NCBI RefSeq assembly: GCF_947494755.1
Contig: NZ_CANLVZ010000011.1
Coordinates: 83,975 to 147,974, forward strand
Length of the DNA: 64,000 nt
Direction of reading: 5' to 3'
DNA from: an uncultured Tateyamaria sp.
Lineage (GTDB): Bacteria; Pseudomonadota; Alphaproteobacteria; Rhodobacterales; Rhodobacteraceae
The translations under genes and the position numbers were made by a program. A model generated the notes under the pieces. The model saw only the letters and a program-made list of their open reading frames with translations. It ran no database searches and was not told where the DNA came from. Of this stretch, positions 18,674 through 28,523 are shown piece by piece (position 1 is the stretch's first letter; each line of letters opens with the position of its first letter).

Positions 18674-19750
18674 ATGACCCGCATTGCGATCTTTTGTGAC
18701 GGCACGTGGAATTCCCCCTCGATCCAAGAGCCGACAAGCGTGCACAAACTACAACGCGCCCTTGTGTCGGACCCGGCCAAGGGACAGGTGACAGCCTATT
18801 TTCCCGGCATAGGCACCGATCAGCGTTTTGACGGGCGGGTCAAACGGTTCTTTAACAAATGGGGCGGCGGGGCGTTCGGCTGGGGGCTGGATGCAAAGGT
18901 GAAACAGGCCTATCAGTTTCTCGCCCAAGTCTATGAGCCGGGGGACGAGATTTATTTGTTCGGCTTTTCGCGCGGCGCCTTCACGGCGCGGTCGGTGGCA
19001 GGGATGATCCGCAAATGCGGTATCATCGAAGACACGAGCGCCGAGGCGGTGAACGAAGCCTTCGAGCTTTACCGCAAGCGCGGTGACGCCAACCACCCCG
19101 ATGCCGATCATATCCGCGAGGCGCGGCGCCGGATGTCGCCCCGGTTCGCCACGTCGGACACGGACATGGCGTGGCGCAACGACACCTCGCGCCTGGTCGA
19201 AATCGCTTATCTCGGCGTGTGGGACACGGTGGGCGCGCGGGGCATTCCACCGTCGTTGTTGGGGCCCGTTGCGTCGATGTGGAACCGGCAATACAAGTTC
19301 CATGACATGAAGCTGTCGAGCCTCGTGCAATCGGCGCGCCATGCGCTTGCGCTGGACGAGCGGCGGGTGTTCTACAAGCCCGCAAAATGGGATAATCTTG
19401 ATGGAAATAAGGGGCTTAACAGGGGTGTGACAGGCCCGCTGCGCCCCTATCAACAGCTGTGGTTCGTCGGCAATCATTCGATCGTGGGCGGGTCTGGTGC
19501 GGCGCAGCCCTTGTCGTCCATTGCGCTTGACTGGGTGGTGCAGGGGGCCGGGCGGCTCGCCTTGACGCCGGGTGAGACATTCCCGCCGGTGGCCCCGGAT
19601 CCGCTGTGCGATGCGCCCGAATTGGCCGACCGCCGGTCGTTCCTGAAAAAGTGGAGGCAAGGCCCCAAGCAAAGCTGGGAGGTTCACCCCTCCGTGCGCA
19701 CAAGATCGCAGGGGCGGCCCGATTACCGCCCCGGCTCACTTGGCATTTAG
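18674..19750 (+). CDS. DUF2235 alpha/beta-hydrolase (Tle1-like phospholipase family)
   Basis: 358 aa. It begins [13 protein letters not shown], the DUF2235 hallmark, and has the nucleophile elbow [11 protein letters not shown] with Ser at residue 99. [10 protein letters not shown] (~178-187) follows the usual second block, and a His/Asp-rich end ([12 protein letters not shown]) may supply the acid-base residues. The family includes type VI secretion lipase effectors, but no VgrG, PAAR or immunity gene lies nearby, so a stand-alone esterase or phospholipase is more likely here. AAGGA stands 11 bases before the ATG. The stop codon interlocks with that of serS (TTAG at 19747-19750). Confidence 0.82.
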   Translation: MTRIAIFCDGTWNSPSIQEPTSVHKLQRALVSDPAKGQVTAYFPGIGTDQRFDGRVKRFFNKWGGGAFGWGLDAKVKQAYQFLAQVYEPGDEIYLFGFSRGAFTARSVAGMIRKCGIIEDTSAEAVNEAFELYRKRGDANHPDADHIREARRRMSPRFATSDTDMAWRNDTSRLVEIAYLGVWDTVGARGIPPSLLGPVASMWNRQYKFHDMKLSSLVQSARHALALDERRVFYKPAKWDNLDGNKGLNRGVTGPLRPYQQLWFVGNHSIVGGSGAAQPLSSIALDWVVQGAGRLALTPGETFPPVAPDPLCDAPELADRRSFLKKWRQGPKQSWEVHPSVRTRSQGRPDYRPGSLGI

Positions 19751-21039
19751 GCGAGCGTACCGTCCGCCGTCAGCGTCGATTTTCCGCCAAGATAGGGCGC
19801 GAGCACGGCAGGCAAGGCCACCGACCCGTCCGCCTGTTGTCCGTTTTCCAGCACCGCGATCAGGCACCGCCCCACGGCCAGACCCGAGCCGTTGAGCGTG
19901 TGTACGAATTGCGGCTTGCCCCCATCGGCAGGCTTGAACCGCGCATTCATGCGCCGTGCCTGAAAGTCGCCCGTGGTCGAGACCGAACTGATCTCGCGGT
20001 AGGCATCCTGGCCGGGCAGCCACGCCTCGATGTCATAGGTGCGCCGCGCGCCGAAGCCCATGTCACCCGTACACAGGATCACTGTGCGGTAGGGGATCTC
20101 GAGCGCCTCGAGGATCCCTTCGGCGCAGCCCAGCATCCGCTTTTGTTCGGCGTCGCTGTCGTCGGGATGGGTGATCGACACCATTTCGACCTTCTCGAAC
20201 TGGTGCTGGCGCAACATGCCTGCGGTGTCGCGCCCGGCGCTGCCCGCTTCGGAGCGGAAGCATAGCGTGTGGGCGGTCAGCCGGATCGGCAGCGCGCTTG
20301 CCTCCAGCACGTCGCCCGCCACCGAATAGGTCAGCGGCACTTCGGAGGTCGGCACAAGCCACATCCCCTCTTCGGTGCGATAGCTTTCCTCGCCGAATTT
20401 GGGCAGCTTGTCGGTGCCATACATCGCTTCTTCGCGCACCAGCACGGGGCTGTTCACCTCGGTTAAGCCGTTTTGATCCACATGGGTGTCGATCATGAAT
20501 TGGGCCAGCGCGCGGTGGATGCGCGCGACCGCCCCTTTGAGCATCACAAAGCGGCTGCCGGAGGTCTTGGCTGCGGTCTCGAAATCCATGTGTGGGGCGA
20601 CAGAGGCCAGATCAAAATGCTCTTTGGGCGCGAAATTACGGGTTCGAGGCGTCCCCCACGTCTTCACTTCGACATTGTCGTCCTCATCCGCGCCCTCGGG
20701 GACATCGTCGGCGGGCAGGTTGGCGATACGGGCAAGCGCGTCCGTCAACTGGGCGTCAAGCGCCTTGGCCTCGTCCTGCATCGCCGCGATCTCGGCCTTT
20801 TTGTCGGCCACCAGTGCGCGCAAGCGCTCAAACTCGGCCTCATCGCCGCGGCCTTTGGCGGCACCGACCTCTTTGCTGGCCTTGTTCTGTTCGGCCTGCG
20901 CGGTTTCGGCGGCCTGGATCTTGGCCCGGCGCGCCTCATCAAGGGCCAGCAGGTCAGACGACACACCCGCGTCCCCTCGGCGCGCAAGAGCGGCGTCAAA
21001 GGCGGCGGGATTGGCGCGGATGGCGCGAATGTCGTGCAT
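19747..21039 (-). CDS. serS: Seryl-tRNA synthetase
   Basis: 430 aa class II aminoacyl-tRNA synthetase that charges tRNA-Ser. It shows an N-terminal antiparallel coiled-coil arm (~30-105, rich in E/K/A) and a catalytic core with motif 2 [20 protein letters not shown] and motif 3 near [20 protein letters not shown]. Length equals the usual bacterial enzyme. It is a single gene between the rhamnose cluster and the DUF2235 gene, with about 175 bases before rhaK's end. Confidence 0.97.
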   Translation of the reverse strand: MHDIRAIRANPAAFDAALARRGDAGVSSDLLALDEARRAKIQAAETAQAEQNKASKEVGAAKGRGDEAEFERLRALVADKKAEIAAMQDEAKALDAQLTDALARIANLPADDVPEGADEDDNVEVKTWGTPRTRNFAPKEHFDLASVAPHMDFETAAKTSGSRFVMLKGAVARIHRALAQFMIDTHVDQNGLTEVNSPVLVREEAMYGTDKLPKFGEESYRTEEGMWLVPTSEVPLTYSVAGDVLEASALPIRLTAHTLCFRSEAGSAGRDTAGMLRQHQFEKVEMVSITHPDDSDAEQKRMLGCAEGILEALEIPYRTVILCTGDMGFGARRTYDIEAWLPGQDAYREISSVSTTGDFQARRMNARFKPADGGKPQFVHTLNGSGLAVGRCLIAVLENGQQADGSVALPAVLAPYLGGKSTLTADGTLA

Positions 21040-21215
21040 GGGTCTGGTCCTTGTTGATCATGATTTCAGGTGAGGCGGGTATGCCCGACCTTGAAGCGGG
21101 GGGGAAGAGGGGTTTGGGGTGTTGCGCCGCGGATGAGGCAGATGCGGAACGCCTGGTGTCAGCCGAGCGTTACAGGTTCCGGACGCAGCGCGGTGCGCTC
21201 TGGCGAGCGATGGGG

Positions 21216-22601
21216 CTACTGCGTTCTTTGTCGCACCGTCTGTCGCCAGAGGCCCGCATAATCGACAAGCAAGGGTTTGTTCTCGGCATCCACTGCAATG
21301 GGGCGATCCCTGATCGGCTGCGCGCGTGTCTCTCCGCCCACCAGCAGGGCCGCGCCAGCGCTTGTGCCCGTTGTGCCGGATGAGCGGAACACATCGGCCT
21401 CCATCGCGACGCTCAGCATTTCGAGGTAGAACCGATTGTTGGCGAACGGGCCCTCGACGATGATGTGCCCGTCATGACCGATGCTGCACAGGCATTCGGC
21501 TGTCACCAGCGCGAGGTAAAGCGCCACTGCGGCCCCACGCTGACCTGTTCCCACGCCCGGTTCGTCCCCGATCCATCCCGACGCCTGCCCTTTGAAGGGC
21601 CCGCTCTCCGGGGCGAGGGCGGGCAGGAGCATGATCCGGTGTGACAGGATGTGATGCAGGTCATCGGGCGTCGGGTCCGGGTAGGGGCCGCCCATCGCCA
21701 GATCATGTTCGCGCCCGCCCATGAAGCGCGCAGAGGGGGCCGGATGGCCAAGCGCGGTCACGTTGATCAGCGTGTCGAGGGCAGGGTCGAGCGGCGTTTT
21801 CCGACCCCCAATGGACATAGCAATGACCCACGTGCCGGTCGAGATGACGCTGAACGGAGGGTCTTGCGCCAGAATATACGGCAGAAGCGAGGCGTTGGAG
21901 TCGTGTATGCCGCAATAGACGGGCGTGTCCGGTGCCAGCCCGGTGCGCTCGGCGACGGACGGCAGGATCGGGCCAAGACGGTCATGGGGTTTGCGAACGG
22001 GGGCAAGTTTGTCCTGCAGATCAAGCGCCGCCACCAGCGACGAGACCTCACCGGCATGCGGGTTCCACAAATCCGTGTGACAGCCCAGAGAGGTCACATC
22101 GCTTGCCGTCACGCCCGTCAGCTTTGCGCCCCAGAATTGCGGGTAGGTGACGATCTGCTGCGTGCGCGCGTGCAAGCCCGGATCGGTGTGGAACTGCCAG
22201 AACAGTTGCGCGCCAATGTTCAGACCGCCCGCCAATCGGGGCGAACCCGTTTCTTCGAAAGGGGGGCGTATCGCATCATAGGCTTGGGCGGTCTCGGTGG
22301 GGCCGGGGTGTTCATAGTCGAGGATTGGCGCGGCAAGTGCGCCGTCCTGATCCAGAAGCGCCGCACAAGCGCCATGGGTCGTGACCGAGATCGCATCGAC
22401 ACCGTGGCGCGCATGGAGATCGCGCAACCCATCCAGCAGAAACGCCCAATGCCCGTCCACATCGAAATGCGGCCAGGGCGGGCCGGGCAGAACCGTGTTG
22501 GGGCGGGTGATGACGCTGATTTCTGTCAGGCTCTGCCGGTCGACCAGAGCAAGTTTCGCATTGGTCTTGCCGATATCTATGACGGCGACGTGACGTGTCA
22601 T
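21216..22601 (-). CDS. rhaK: L-rhamnulose kinase (FGGY family)
   Basis: 461 aa sugar kinase with the N-terminal phosphate-binding DIGKTNAK (~9-16), the FGGY-type ISTGTWV and the C-terminal ATP-binding [12 protein letters not shown]. It phosphorylates rhamnulose before aldol cleavage. In Rhizobium leguminosarum the orthologous RhaK is also needed for ABC-transporter activity. It is the last gene of the leftward rha operon; its ATG overlaps the rhaU stop by 4 bases (ATGA). The substrate is inferred from the operon rather than from specificity residues. Confidence 0.9.
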   Translation of the reverse strand: MTRHVAVIDIGKTNAKLALVDRQSLTEISVITRPNTVLPGPPWPHFDVDGHWAFLLDGLRDLHARHGVDAISVTTHGACAALLDQDGALAAPILDYEHPGPTETAQAYDAIRPPFEETGSPRLAGGLNIGAQLFWQFHTDPGLHARTQQIVTYPQFWGAKLTGVTASDVTSLGCHTDLWNPHAGEVSSLVAALDLQDKLAPVRKPHDRLGPILPSVAERTGLAPDTPVYCGIHDSNASLLPYILAQDPPFSVISTGTWVIAMSIGGRKTPLDPALDTLINVTALGHPAPSARFMGGREHDLAMGGPYPDPTPDDLHHILSHRIMLLPALAPESGPFKGQASGWIGDEPGVGTGQRGAAVALYLALVTAECLCSIGHDGHIIVEGPFANNRFYLEMLSVAMEADVFRSSGTTGTSAGAALLVGGETRAQPIRDRPIAVDAENKPLLVDYAGLWRQTVRQRTQ

Positions 22602-22912
22602 GGCATATGGAACACGGTGTCGAGCGGGGTGGCCACGGGCTCACTGCTTGGGTGGGTCTGCATGATGTCGGCCATATGCGCCCACCATTTCTGCATGACC
22701 GGATGTGCGGGCAGGCTATCCATTTTGTGCCCGTCCTTGCGCCACAAGACAGCGAAGAGGATATCAGTCTCAGCATCCAGATGGATCGAATAATCCGACA
22801 CGCCCGCCTCCTTCAAAAGCGTGACCAGCTCGGGCCAGATCGCGTCATGACGCTTGATGTATTCCTCGCGACAGCCGGGGTTCAACTGCATCCTGAACGC
22901 ATATTTCTCCAT
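22598..22912 (-). CDS. rhaU: L-rhamnose mutarotase
   Basis: 104 aa, RhaM/RhaU family, which interconverts alpha and beta anomers of L-rhamnose. The alignment to E. coli RhaM is clear: [24 protein letters not shown] with the catalytic His at residue 22, the KWW pair near residue 75 and the tail PLDTVFHMP. The ATG at 22910-22912 shares one base with the rhaQ stop (TGATG), so translation is coupled. The frame is open well upstream inside rhaQ, but those starts are spurious. Confidence 0.93.
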   Translation of the reverse strand: MEKYAFRMQLNPGCREEYIKRHDAIWPELVTLLKEAGVSDYSIHLDAETDILFAVLWRKDGHKMDSLPAHPVMQKWWAHMADIMQTHPSSEPVATPLDTVFHMP

Positions 22913-23898
22913 CAGCGTGCCCGCCACATGGACCACAGGCGCGGCAGAGCGATGACCCCGATCAGGAGCGCGCCGATGACGATGGACATGACGATGCCCG
23001 GCACATTCAGCAAGCCCAACCCGAAGGTGACCAGCCCCATGACGAAGGCCGCAATGACGACTCCGACGATGGTGCCTGAGCCGCCGAGGATGCTGACACC
23101 ACCGAGGACGACCATGGTGACGACCTCCAATTCCCATCCTGTCGCGATGGAGGGGCGGGTGGAACCAAGGCGCGCGGTCAGGCAGATCGCCGCCACGCCG
23201 GACATCAGGCCGGTCAGAAGGAAGAGGATGAATTTCACGCGGTTCACACGGATGCCCGAGAACATCGCGCCCGTCGCGTTATTGCCGATGGCATAGACCG
23301 CGCGCCCGAAATTGGTCTGGTGCAAAAGCACCGCGTAGATCACCGCAATGACCGCAAACAGCACGAATTCGAAGGAGATCACCCACCAGACATAACCTTG
23401 GCCGAACCACGAAAAGCTCTCTGGATAGCCCCGGAACGCCTGATCTCCGAGCACGATGTAGCTGATACCGCGAAACAGGCTCATGGTGCCGATGGTCACC
23501 ACAATCGAAGGCAGCCCGAGGCGGGTCACAAGGACTCCATTGAACGCGCCACACAGCAGGCCGACCCCAAGACCGATCAGCACGAGGCCGGGCGTGCCCA
23601 CACCCATCTGCACGGCGGCCCCCATCGCGGTGGAGGCCAGTGCGATGATCGAGGCGACGGACAGATCGATCTCGCCCGAGATGATCAAAAGCGCCATGGC
23701 AAAGGCGATCATCGCCTTTTCGGTGAAGTTGAATGTCGCGTCGCTGAGGTTCCAGGCGTTCAGGAAATAGGGCGAGGCAAAACTGTTGGCGGCGAAAATC
23801 CCGATGGCGACGAGCAACAGCAGGGTTTCCCAGCTTTTCAGCCGCTGCTCCATCGCAGAGCGCAGGCGGTCGGGGATGATGCGGTCGGTGGTGGTCAT
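22912..23898 (-). CDS. rhaQ: Rhamnose ABC transporter permease RhaQ
   Basis: 328 aa inner-membrane permease of the ribose/rhamnose class (CUT2). About nine hydrophobic segments are present, with the family motifs [16 protein letters not shown] and [21 protein letters not shown]. It pairs with RhaP to form the translocation pore. The start overlaps the rhaP stop by 4 bases (ATGA), and its own stop shares a base with the rhaU start. Confidence 0.93.
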   Translation of the reverse strand: MTTTDRIIPDRLRSAMEQRLKSWETLLLLVAIGIFAANSFASPYFLNAWNLSDATFNFTEKAMIAFAMALLIISGEIDLSVASIIALASTAMGAAVQMGVGTPGLVLIGLGVGLLCGAFNGVLVTRLGLPSIVVTIGTMSLFRGISYIVLGDQAFRGYPESFSWFGQGYVWWVISFEFVLFAVIAVIYAVLLHQTNFGRAVYAIGNNATGAMFSGIRVNRVKFILFLLTGLMSGVAAICLTARLGSTRPSIATGWELEVVTMVVLGGVSILGGSGTIVGVVIAAFVMGLVTFGLGLLNVPGIVMSIVIGALLIGVIALPRLWSMWRAR

Positions 23899-24878
23899 GA
23901 TATGTGCTCCGCGCGCTTGAGGATGATGCGGCCTTTCTTGCGGTTGGCCTGCGCGTTCAGGGCGACGGCGATGATGATCGCACTGCCCGAAATGGCCAAT
24001 TGCCAGAAGGGGGAGATGTCGACGACCGGCAGCGCGTTCTTGATGATGCCAAGGAACAAGGCCCCCAAGAGCGCACCCACGACCGTGCCGATACCCCCCA
24101 TGATCGACACACCGCCGATGACGCAGGCAGCCACCACGTCCAGCTCAAACCCCCCTGCAATATCGACATAGGACACCGCAAAGCGCGACACCCAGAGATA
24201 GCCCGTCAGCCCCGCCAACGCCCCCGAGATCGTGAACGCCCAGAACTGCGTCTTGCCTACGTTGATCCCCGCATAGGTCGCGGCATGCGGATTGCCGCCC
24301 GCCGCGTAGAACGCGCGCCCAAGCGTGGTGCGTGTCATGACGACGGTGAACACAATGACGGCAAGGATGGCGATCCAGCTGAGCACCGGCAGGCCAAGAA
24401 GTTCCGCGCGGGGGAAGGCCTTGAATGCGGGGCTCATCTCGTGACTGTTGACCCATTTGCCGTCGGAAATCAGAAAGATGAAACCGCGAAAGATGGTCAT
24501 TGTGCCCAAGGTCACCACAATGGGCGGGATTTGCAGTTTCCACACGAGGATGCCGTTGAACATGCCCAGAACCGTGCCCAGACCGATGGCGATGACAAGG
24601 ATCACGACAATCGGCAGGCCCGGTGCCGCCACATTCACCATCGATACGACCATGCCTGTCAGCGCGAGGTTCGCCGCGACGCTGAGGTCGATGCACTTGG
24701 TCAGGATGACGATCATCTGACCAATCGCCAGCAGGATCAGCGGCGACGTGTCATTGAACACATTGGCAAGGTTGAATGGTGCGACAAAGGCGGGAAAACG
24801 GGACGAGATCAGCACCAGTAGCAACAGGATGGCCGCGATCAGCAGCGTTTCCCGCGAGGCGATCAGACGTTTGAGCAT
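23895..24878 (-). CDS. rhaP: Rhamnose ABC transporter permease RhaP
   Basis: 327 aa CUT2 permease homologous to RhaQ, with TKCIDLSVAANLALTGMVVS and CVIGGVSIMGGIGTVVG. It lies between rhaT (12-base gap) and rhaQ (4-base overlap). The two permeases are related but clearly diverged, which fits a heterodimeric pore. Confidence 0.93.
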   Translation of the reverse strand: MLKRLIASRETLLIAAILLLLVLISSRFPAFVAPFNLANVFNDTSPLILLAIGQMIVILTKCIDLSVAANLALTGMVVSMVNVAAPGLPIVVILVIAIGLGTVLGMFNGILVWKLQIPPIVVTLGTMTIFRGFIFLISDGKWVNSHEMSPAFKAFPRAELLGLPVLSWIAILAVIVFTVVMTRTTLGRAFYAAGGNPHAATYAGINVGKTQFWAFTISGALAGLTGYLWVSRFAVSYVDIAGGFELDVVAACVIGGVSIMGGIGTVVGALLGALFLGIIKNALPVVDISPFWQLAISGSAIIIAVALNAQANRKKGRIILKRAEHIS

Positions 24879-24890
24879 GGCGCGTTTCCC

Positions 24891-26423
24891 TCAGATTCCA
24901 GCGGCGTGGCGCACAAGTGTTTCAGGTTGCAGATCGTCGCCCGCCAGTTCTGCCACGATGCGTCCCTCGCGCATGACGATCACGCGGTCCGACATGCCCA
25001 GCACCTCGGGGATTTCCGAGCTGACCATGATCACCGCCAGACCTTGCGCGGCGAGTTCGGCCATGAATTCGTGCACCGCCGCTTTGGAGCCGATATCGAC
25101 ACCTTTGGTGGGTTCATCGAGGATGATGACCTTGGGCTGGGTGGCAAGCCATTTGGCGATCACGACCTTTTGCTGGTTGCCGCCCGACAGGTTTCCGACA
25201 TGGGTGTCGAGCGAGGCTGCGCGCAGATCGAGCCGTTCGGTATAGTCGCGGGCCAATCTGAATTCATCGGCAAGGCGCAAGAAGCCCTTTTGGGATATCC
25301 GCCCGAGCGAGGGCAGGGTGACGTTCTGAAAGATCGGCAGGTCTAGGATGGCCCCTTGCTTGCCGCGATCCTCGGGCACGTAAACGATCCCGTTGTCCAC
25401 GGCGTCCGCAGGGGACTTGATATCGACAACCTGACCTTCGATATCGACCGATCCGGCGGAGGGTCGCGTGATCCCGAACAGGGACTGCATGAATTCCGAG
25501 CGCCCCGCACCAACCAGACCGTAAAAGCCAAGAATTTCACCGCGGCGCAACTCGAAACTGATGTCCTCAAATTCGGTCGGATGTGCATAGCGATGGACGG
25601 ACAGAACGGTATCGCCAGCGTTTGGCGTGCGGGCCGGGAATATCTGGCTCACATCGCGACCGACCATCATCTTGACCAACTCGGTTTCGGTCACATCGGC
25701 GATGGCACCGTCCCCGATCAACTGGCCGTCGCGGAACACGGTGTAGTTGTCTGCGATACGAAAGATTTCATCGAACTTGTGGCTGATGAACAGGATCGCC
25801 TTGCCCTGCGCCTTGAGGCTTTCGACCAGCTCGTAAAGCTCTTCGATTTCCTTGTGCGACAGGGCGGCGGTGGGCTCGTCCATGATCACCACGCGCGCCT
25901 TGATCGAGAGGGCACGGGCAATCGCCACGAGGTGCTTGTTGGCGATGCCAAGATCTTTGAGCTTGATGTCGGGATCAAGGTTCGCGCCGATGCTGGACAA
26001 GAGTGCGCGGGCCTGTTCGGTCGTCTTCTTGCGGTCGATAAGACCGAATGCGCCGCGCGGCGCGTGCCCCAGAAAGATGTTTTCGGCCACGGACAATTCG
26101 TCAAACAGGACCGTTTCCTGATGGATGGCGGTGACTCCGCTGTCGGCTGCGGCTTGCGGTGTCGGAAATGGGGTAGGGCGGTCACCGACAAGGATGCTGC
26201 CGCCGTCGGGCTGATAGATCCCGGTCAGGATCTTGACCACTGTGGATTTGCCAGCGCCATTTTCCCCGATCAAGGCCGTCACTTTGCCCGGATAAAGCGA
26301 GAGCGAGACCTCGGACAAGGCTTTCACACCCGGAAAGGTCTTGGTGATGTCTGCCAAGGCTAACACCGCCTGTGACACAGGCCGGTCTTTGGACGGCAAA
26401 GGCTTCTCCGCTTGCTGCAGCAT
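24891..26423 (-). CDS. rhaT: Rhamnose ABC transporter ATP-binding protein RhaT
   Basis: About 510 aa with two tandem ATPase domains, as in RbsA-type proteins. The first has GENGAGKST and Walker B VVIMDEPTAAL; the second has a degenerate nucleotide loop (GLVGAGRSE), the signature LSGGNQQK and VIILDEPTKGVDIG. It drives import through RhaPQ. The ATG at 26423 is taken as the start; a TTG at 26435 is possible but has no ribosome site. It is separated from rhaS by 74 bases that contain a hairpin. Confidence 0.92.
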   Translation of the reverse strand: MLQQAEKPLPSKDRPVSQAVLALADITKTFPGVKALSEVSLSLYPGKVTALIGENGAGKSTVVKILTGIYQPDGGSILVGDRPTPFPTPQAAADSGVTAIHQETVLFDELSVAENIFLGHAPRGAFGLIDRKKTTEQARALLSSIGANLDPDIKLKDLGIANKHLVAIARALSIKARVVIMDEPTAALSHKEIEELYELVESLKAQGKAILFISHKFDEIFRIADNYTVFRDGQLIGDGAIADVTETELVKMMVGRDVSQIFPARTPNAGDTVLSVHRYAHPTEFEDISFELRRGEILGFYGLVGAGRSEFMQSLFGITRPSAGSVDIEGQVVDIKSPADAVDNGIVYVPEDRGKQGAILDLPIFQNVTLPSLGRISQKGFLRLADEFRLARDYTERLDLRAASLDTHVGNLSGGNQQKVVIAKWLATQPKVIILDEPTKGVDIGSKAAVHEFMAELAAQGLAVIMVSSEIPEVLGMSDRVIVMREGRIVAELAGDDLQPETLVRHAAGI

Positions 26424-26453
26424 CAACTGTCTCAATGTGAAAGGGGTGTGTCT

Positions 26454-26481
26454 TGGCGCGGACCGGCAAAGGCCCGCGCCA
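26454..26481 (-). other. Intercistronic hairpin between rhaS and rhaT
   Basis: Stem TGGCGCGG (26454-26461) / CCGCGCCA (26474-26481) with a 12-base loop, lying in the transcript just after the rhaS stop. There is no T run, so it is more likely an mRNA-stabilising or processing structure that keeps binding-protein levels above permease levels than a terminator. That role is inferred from similar transport operons. Confidence 0.5.
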
Positions 26482-26497
26482 GTGATCAGGTGCCGAC

Positions 26498-27499
26498 TTA
26501 GAAGATCGACTTGAACTGATCGATGTTGGAGGCGTCGTAGATGAACGGATCGGCCATCGCCGCCTCGTTGTTGTCGTCCAGCGTGATGGTGCCGACGCGC
26601 CCGATGGAAATCTCTGCACCCGGCTCGGCCGTTGCGGTCTCGGACGCAAGCGCGTGGGCGATCATCGTCGCAGAGTACCCCAGATCAATCGGGTTCCAGA
26701 TCGCGAAAGACTTGGACGCACCGCTTTCGATGGCACCTGCCATTTCGGATGGCAGCCCAAGGCCGGTCACGTTGACCTCACCGATCTTGCCTGCATCCGC
26801 AACGGCCTGGGCTGCGGCCACGATGCCAACAGAGGTCGGCGCGATGATCGCATCAAGGTCGGGATAGGACTGCATCAGACCCGTTGCCTCGCGGTAGGAT
26901 TTGTCGGCCAGATCATCGCCGTAGACGGTCGAGACGACGTTGATGCCCGGATAGTTGCCCATCACCTTGGTCATCTCTTCGATCCAGATGTTCTGATTGG
27001 TCGAAGTGGTGGTGGCCGACAGCACGGCGACATCACCGCCATCGGGCAGATGATCGGCCGCCAGCTTAATGATCATGTTGCCGATCAGCGCATTGGATGA
27101 GGGGTTCAGGTGGACCTGCCGCCCTTCGGGAGCGACACCGGAATCCCAAGAGATCACCGTGATGCCCCGCTGCATCGCCTTCTTGAGCGTCGGGACCAGC
27201 GCGTCAGTGTCATTGGCCGAAACGGCAATGGCATCAACACCTTGCGCGATCAGCGAGTTGATCACTTCGATCTGACCTTCGGCGGTGGTGTCGGTGGGAC
27301 CGGTATAGATGATCTCGACGCCACCCAGTTCGGCGGCCGCTTCTTCGGCCCCTTGTGCGGCGGCCTCAAAGAACCCGATCCCGAGTGCCTTTACAACAAG
27401 TGCGATGCGCATATCGTCCTGCGCCATGGCAGTGGTGCCAAAGAGGCTGGCAGCAAGGCTGAGCCCTGCGGTGAGTGCGGTGAATGTGCGACGTTTCAT
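26498..27499 (-). CDS. rhaS: Periplasmic L-rhamnose-binding protein
   Basis: 333 aa periplasmic-binding protein of the ribose/galactose class. The signal peptide is MKRRTFTALTAGLSLAAS..., with likely cleavage after AMA (~26). The mature part has the family pattern IALVVKALGIGFFEAAAQGAEEAA, then VINSLIAQGVDAIAVSANDTDAL and the hinge WDSGVAPEG. It delivers rhamnose to RhaTPQ. A strong GGGAGGAAA site precedes the ATG. It is the first structural gene after rhaR, with a 38-base gap. Confidence 0.93.
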   Translation of the reverse strand: MKRRTFTALTAGLSLAASLFGTTAMAQDDMRIALVVKALGIGFFEAAAQGAEEAAAELGGVEIIYTGPTDTTAEGQIEVINSLIAQGVDAIAVSANDTDALVPTLKKAMQRGITVISWDSGVAPEGRQVHLNPSSNALIGNMIIKLAADHLPDGGDVAVLSATTTSTNQNIWIEEMTKVMGNYPGINVVSTVYGDDLADKSYREATGLMQSYPDLDAIIAPTSVGIVAAAQAVADAGKIGEVNVTGLGLPSEMAGAIESGASKSFAIWNPIDLGYSATMIAHALASETATAEPGAEISIGRVGTITLDDNNEAAMADPFIYDASNIDQFKSIF

Positions 27500-27537
27500 T
27501 GGTTTCCTCCCTAAAGTAAACTCGCTTGGATGACCGG

Positions 27538-28338
27538 CTAAGAGGCCATGTTCTTCTGAGCGCCCCCTGTCTGGGTGACGATCAGGGTCACTTCTGCGGC
27601 GTCGAGCATGGCGGCCGCCTTGTCTGAAATATGATCATCGGTGATGACCGTCGTGATGCGGTTCAGCGGGCACAGCACAAGGCTCGAGCGCTGTTCGAAC
27701 TTGCTGCTGTCAGCGAGGACGACCAGCTCATCGGCCTGACCGATCAGTTTCTGTTCCGCCTGGATCAAAAGGGGGTCCGCCTCCATCAGGCCCAGAGGCC
27801 CGAGGCCCTGCGCGCCCATGAACATGCGCCGCGCACAGAAATTGCGGGTCACGTCATTGTCGAAAGGCGACAGGATGATATTCTGTTCGCGGTAGATGGT
27901 GCCGCCCGACAGCATCACGGTGTTCTTGGAATGCTTGAGCAGATGTTCGGCAATGGGAAACGAGTTCGTAAAGACCTGCATCCGGCGACCAGCCAGCGGA
28001 TGCACCATCTGAAACGTGGTGGTGCCGCCATTGATGATGATCGCATCACCATCGTCGCACAGGTCCACCGCCGCTGCGGCGATCGCCTGCTTCTCTTCGA
28101 TCCGCATGGTTTCGTTGACAGAGAAGGGGCGCCCGGCAAGGCCGACAAATTGCGGCGGGTTCAATGCTTCTGCCCCACCACGCACGCGACGCAGCTGCTT
28201 GTCCTGATCGAGCGTTGCGATGTCACGACGGATAGTGGCCTCGGACGCGCCGGTCAGGCTGCACAGGTCTGCGACCGTGACAACGGGGCGTTCTTCCACC
28301 GCTGACAGAATGATCGTGTGCCGTTCTTTCTCATGCAT
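27538..28338 (-). CDS. rhaR: DeoR-family transcriptional regulator of rhamnose genes
   Basis: 266 aa. It has an N-terminal DeoR helix-turn-helix (VTVADLCSLTGASEATIRRD, residues ~20-39) and a C-terminal sugar-phosphate-sensing domain with IIINGGTTTFQM (~100-111) and VMLSGGTIYREQN. In R. leguminosarum the orthologue represses both rha transcripts. GGGAG lies 6 bases before the ATG. The 185-base divergent gap to rhaD contains an ordered array of six hexamers that is the likely binding site. Confidence 0.92.
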   Translation of the reverse strand: MHEKERHTIILSAVEERPVVTVADLCSLTGASEATIRRDIATLDQDKQLRRVRGGAEALNPPQFVGLAGRPFSVNETMRIEEKQAIAAAAVDLCDDGDAIIINGGTTTFQMVHPLAGRRMQVFTNSFPIAEHLLKHSKNTVMLSGGTIYREQNIILSPFDNDVTRNFCARRMFMGAQGLGPLGLMEADPLLIQAEQKLIGQADELVVLADSSKFEQRSSLVLCPLNRITTVITDDHISDKAAAMLDAAEVTLIVTQTGGAQKNMAS

Positions 28339-28384
28339 ATTCGTCTCCCGTGGCTTTTACGGTGTGCAGATTCGGAGCATCTGT

Positions 28385-28451
28385 CAATCAGAAACAATCA
28401 TAAGCAATCATTCTGCGGCGCAGCATGATTGAAATTGATTGATTGTGATTG
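28385..28451. promoter_or_regulatory. Six-hexamer dyad operator array between rhaR and rhaD
   Basis: Three direct copies of CAATCA start at 28385, 28395 and 28405. Three copies of the complement TGATTG start at 28426, 28436 and 28446. Each set is spaced exactly 10 bp, one helical turn, and the two sets mirror each other about ~28418. A further TGATTG overlaps at 28440. The array lies between the divergent rhaR and rhaD starts and is the best candidate for RhaR control of both operons. Repeats with 10-bp phasing are typical of DeoR-family sites. Confidence 0.8.
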
Positions 28452-28523
28452 ACAAAGGCCAGTGCGACGCTCAGCTTCGGAGCAACGCAGATGATAGGCG
28501 CATCGCGCTGACCGGGAGGAAAC

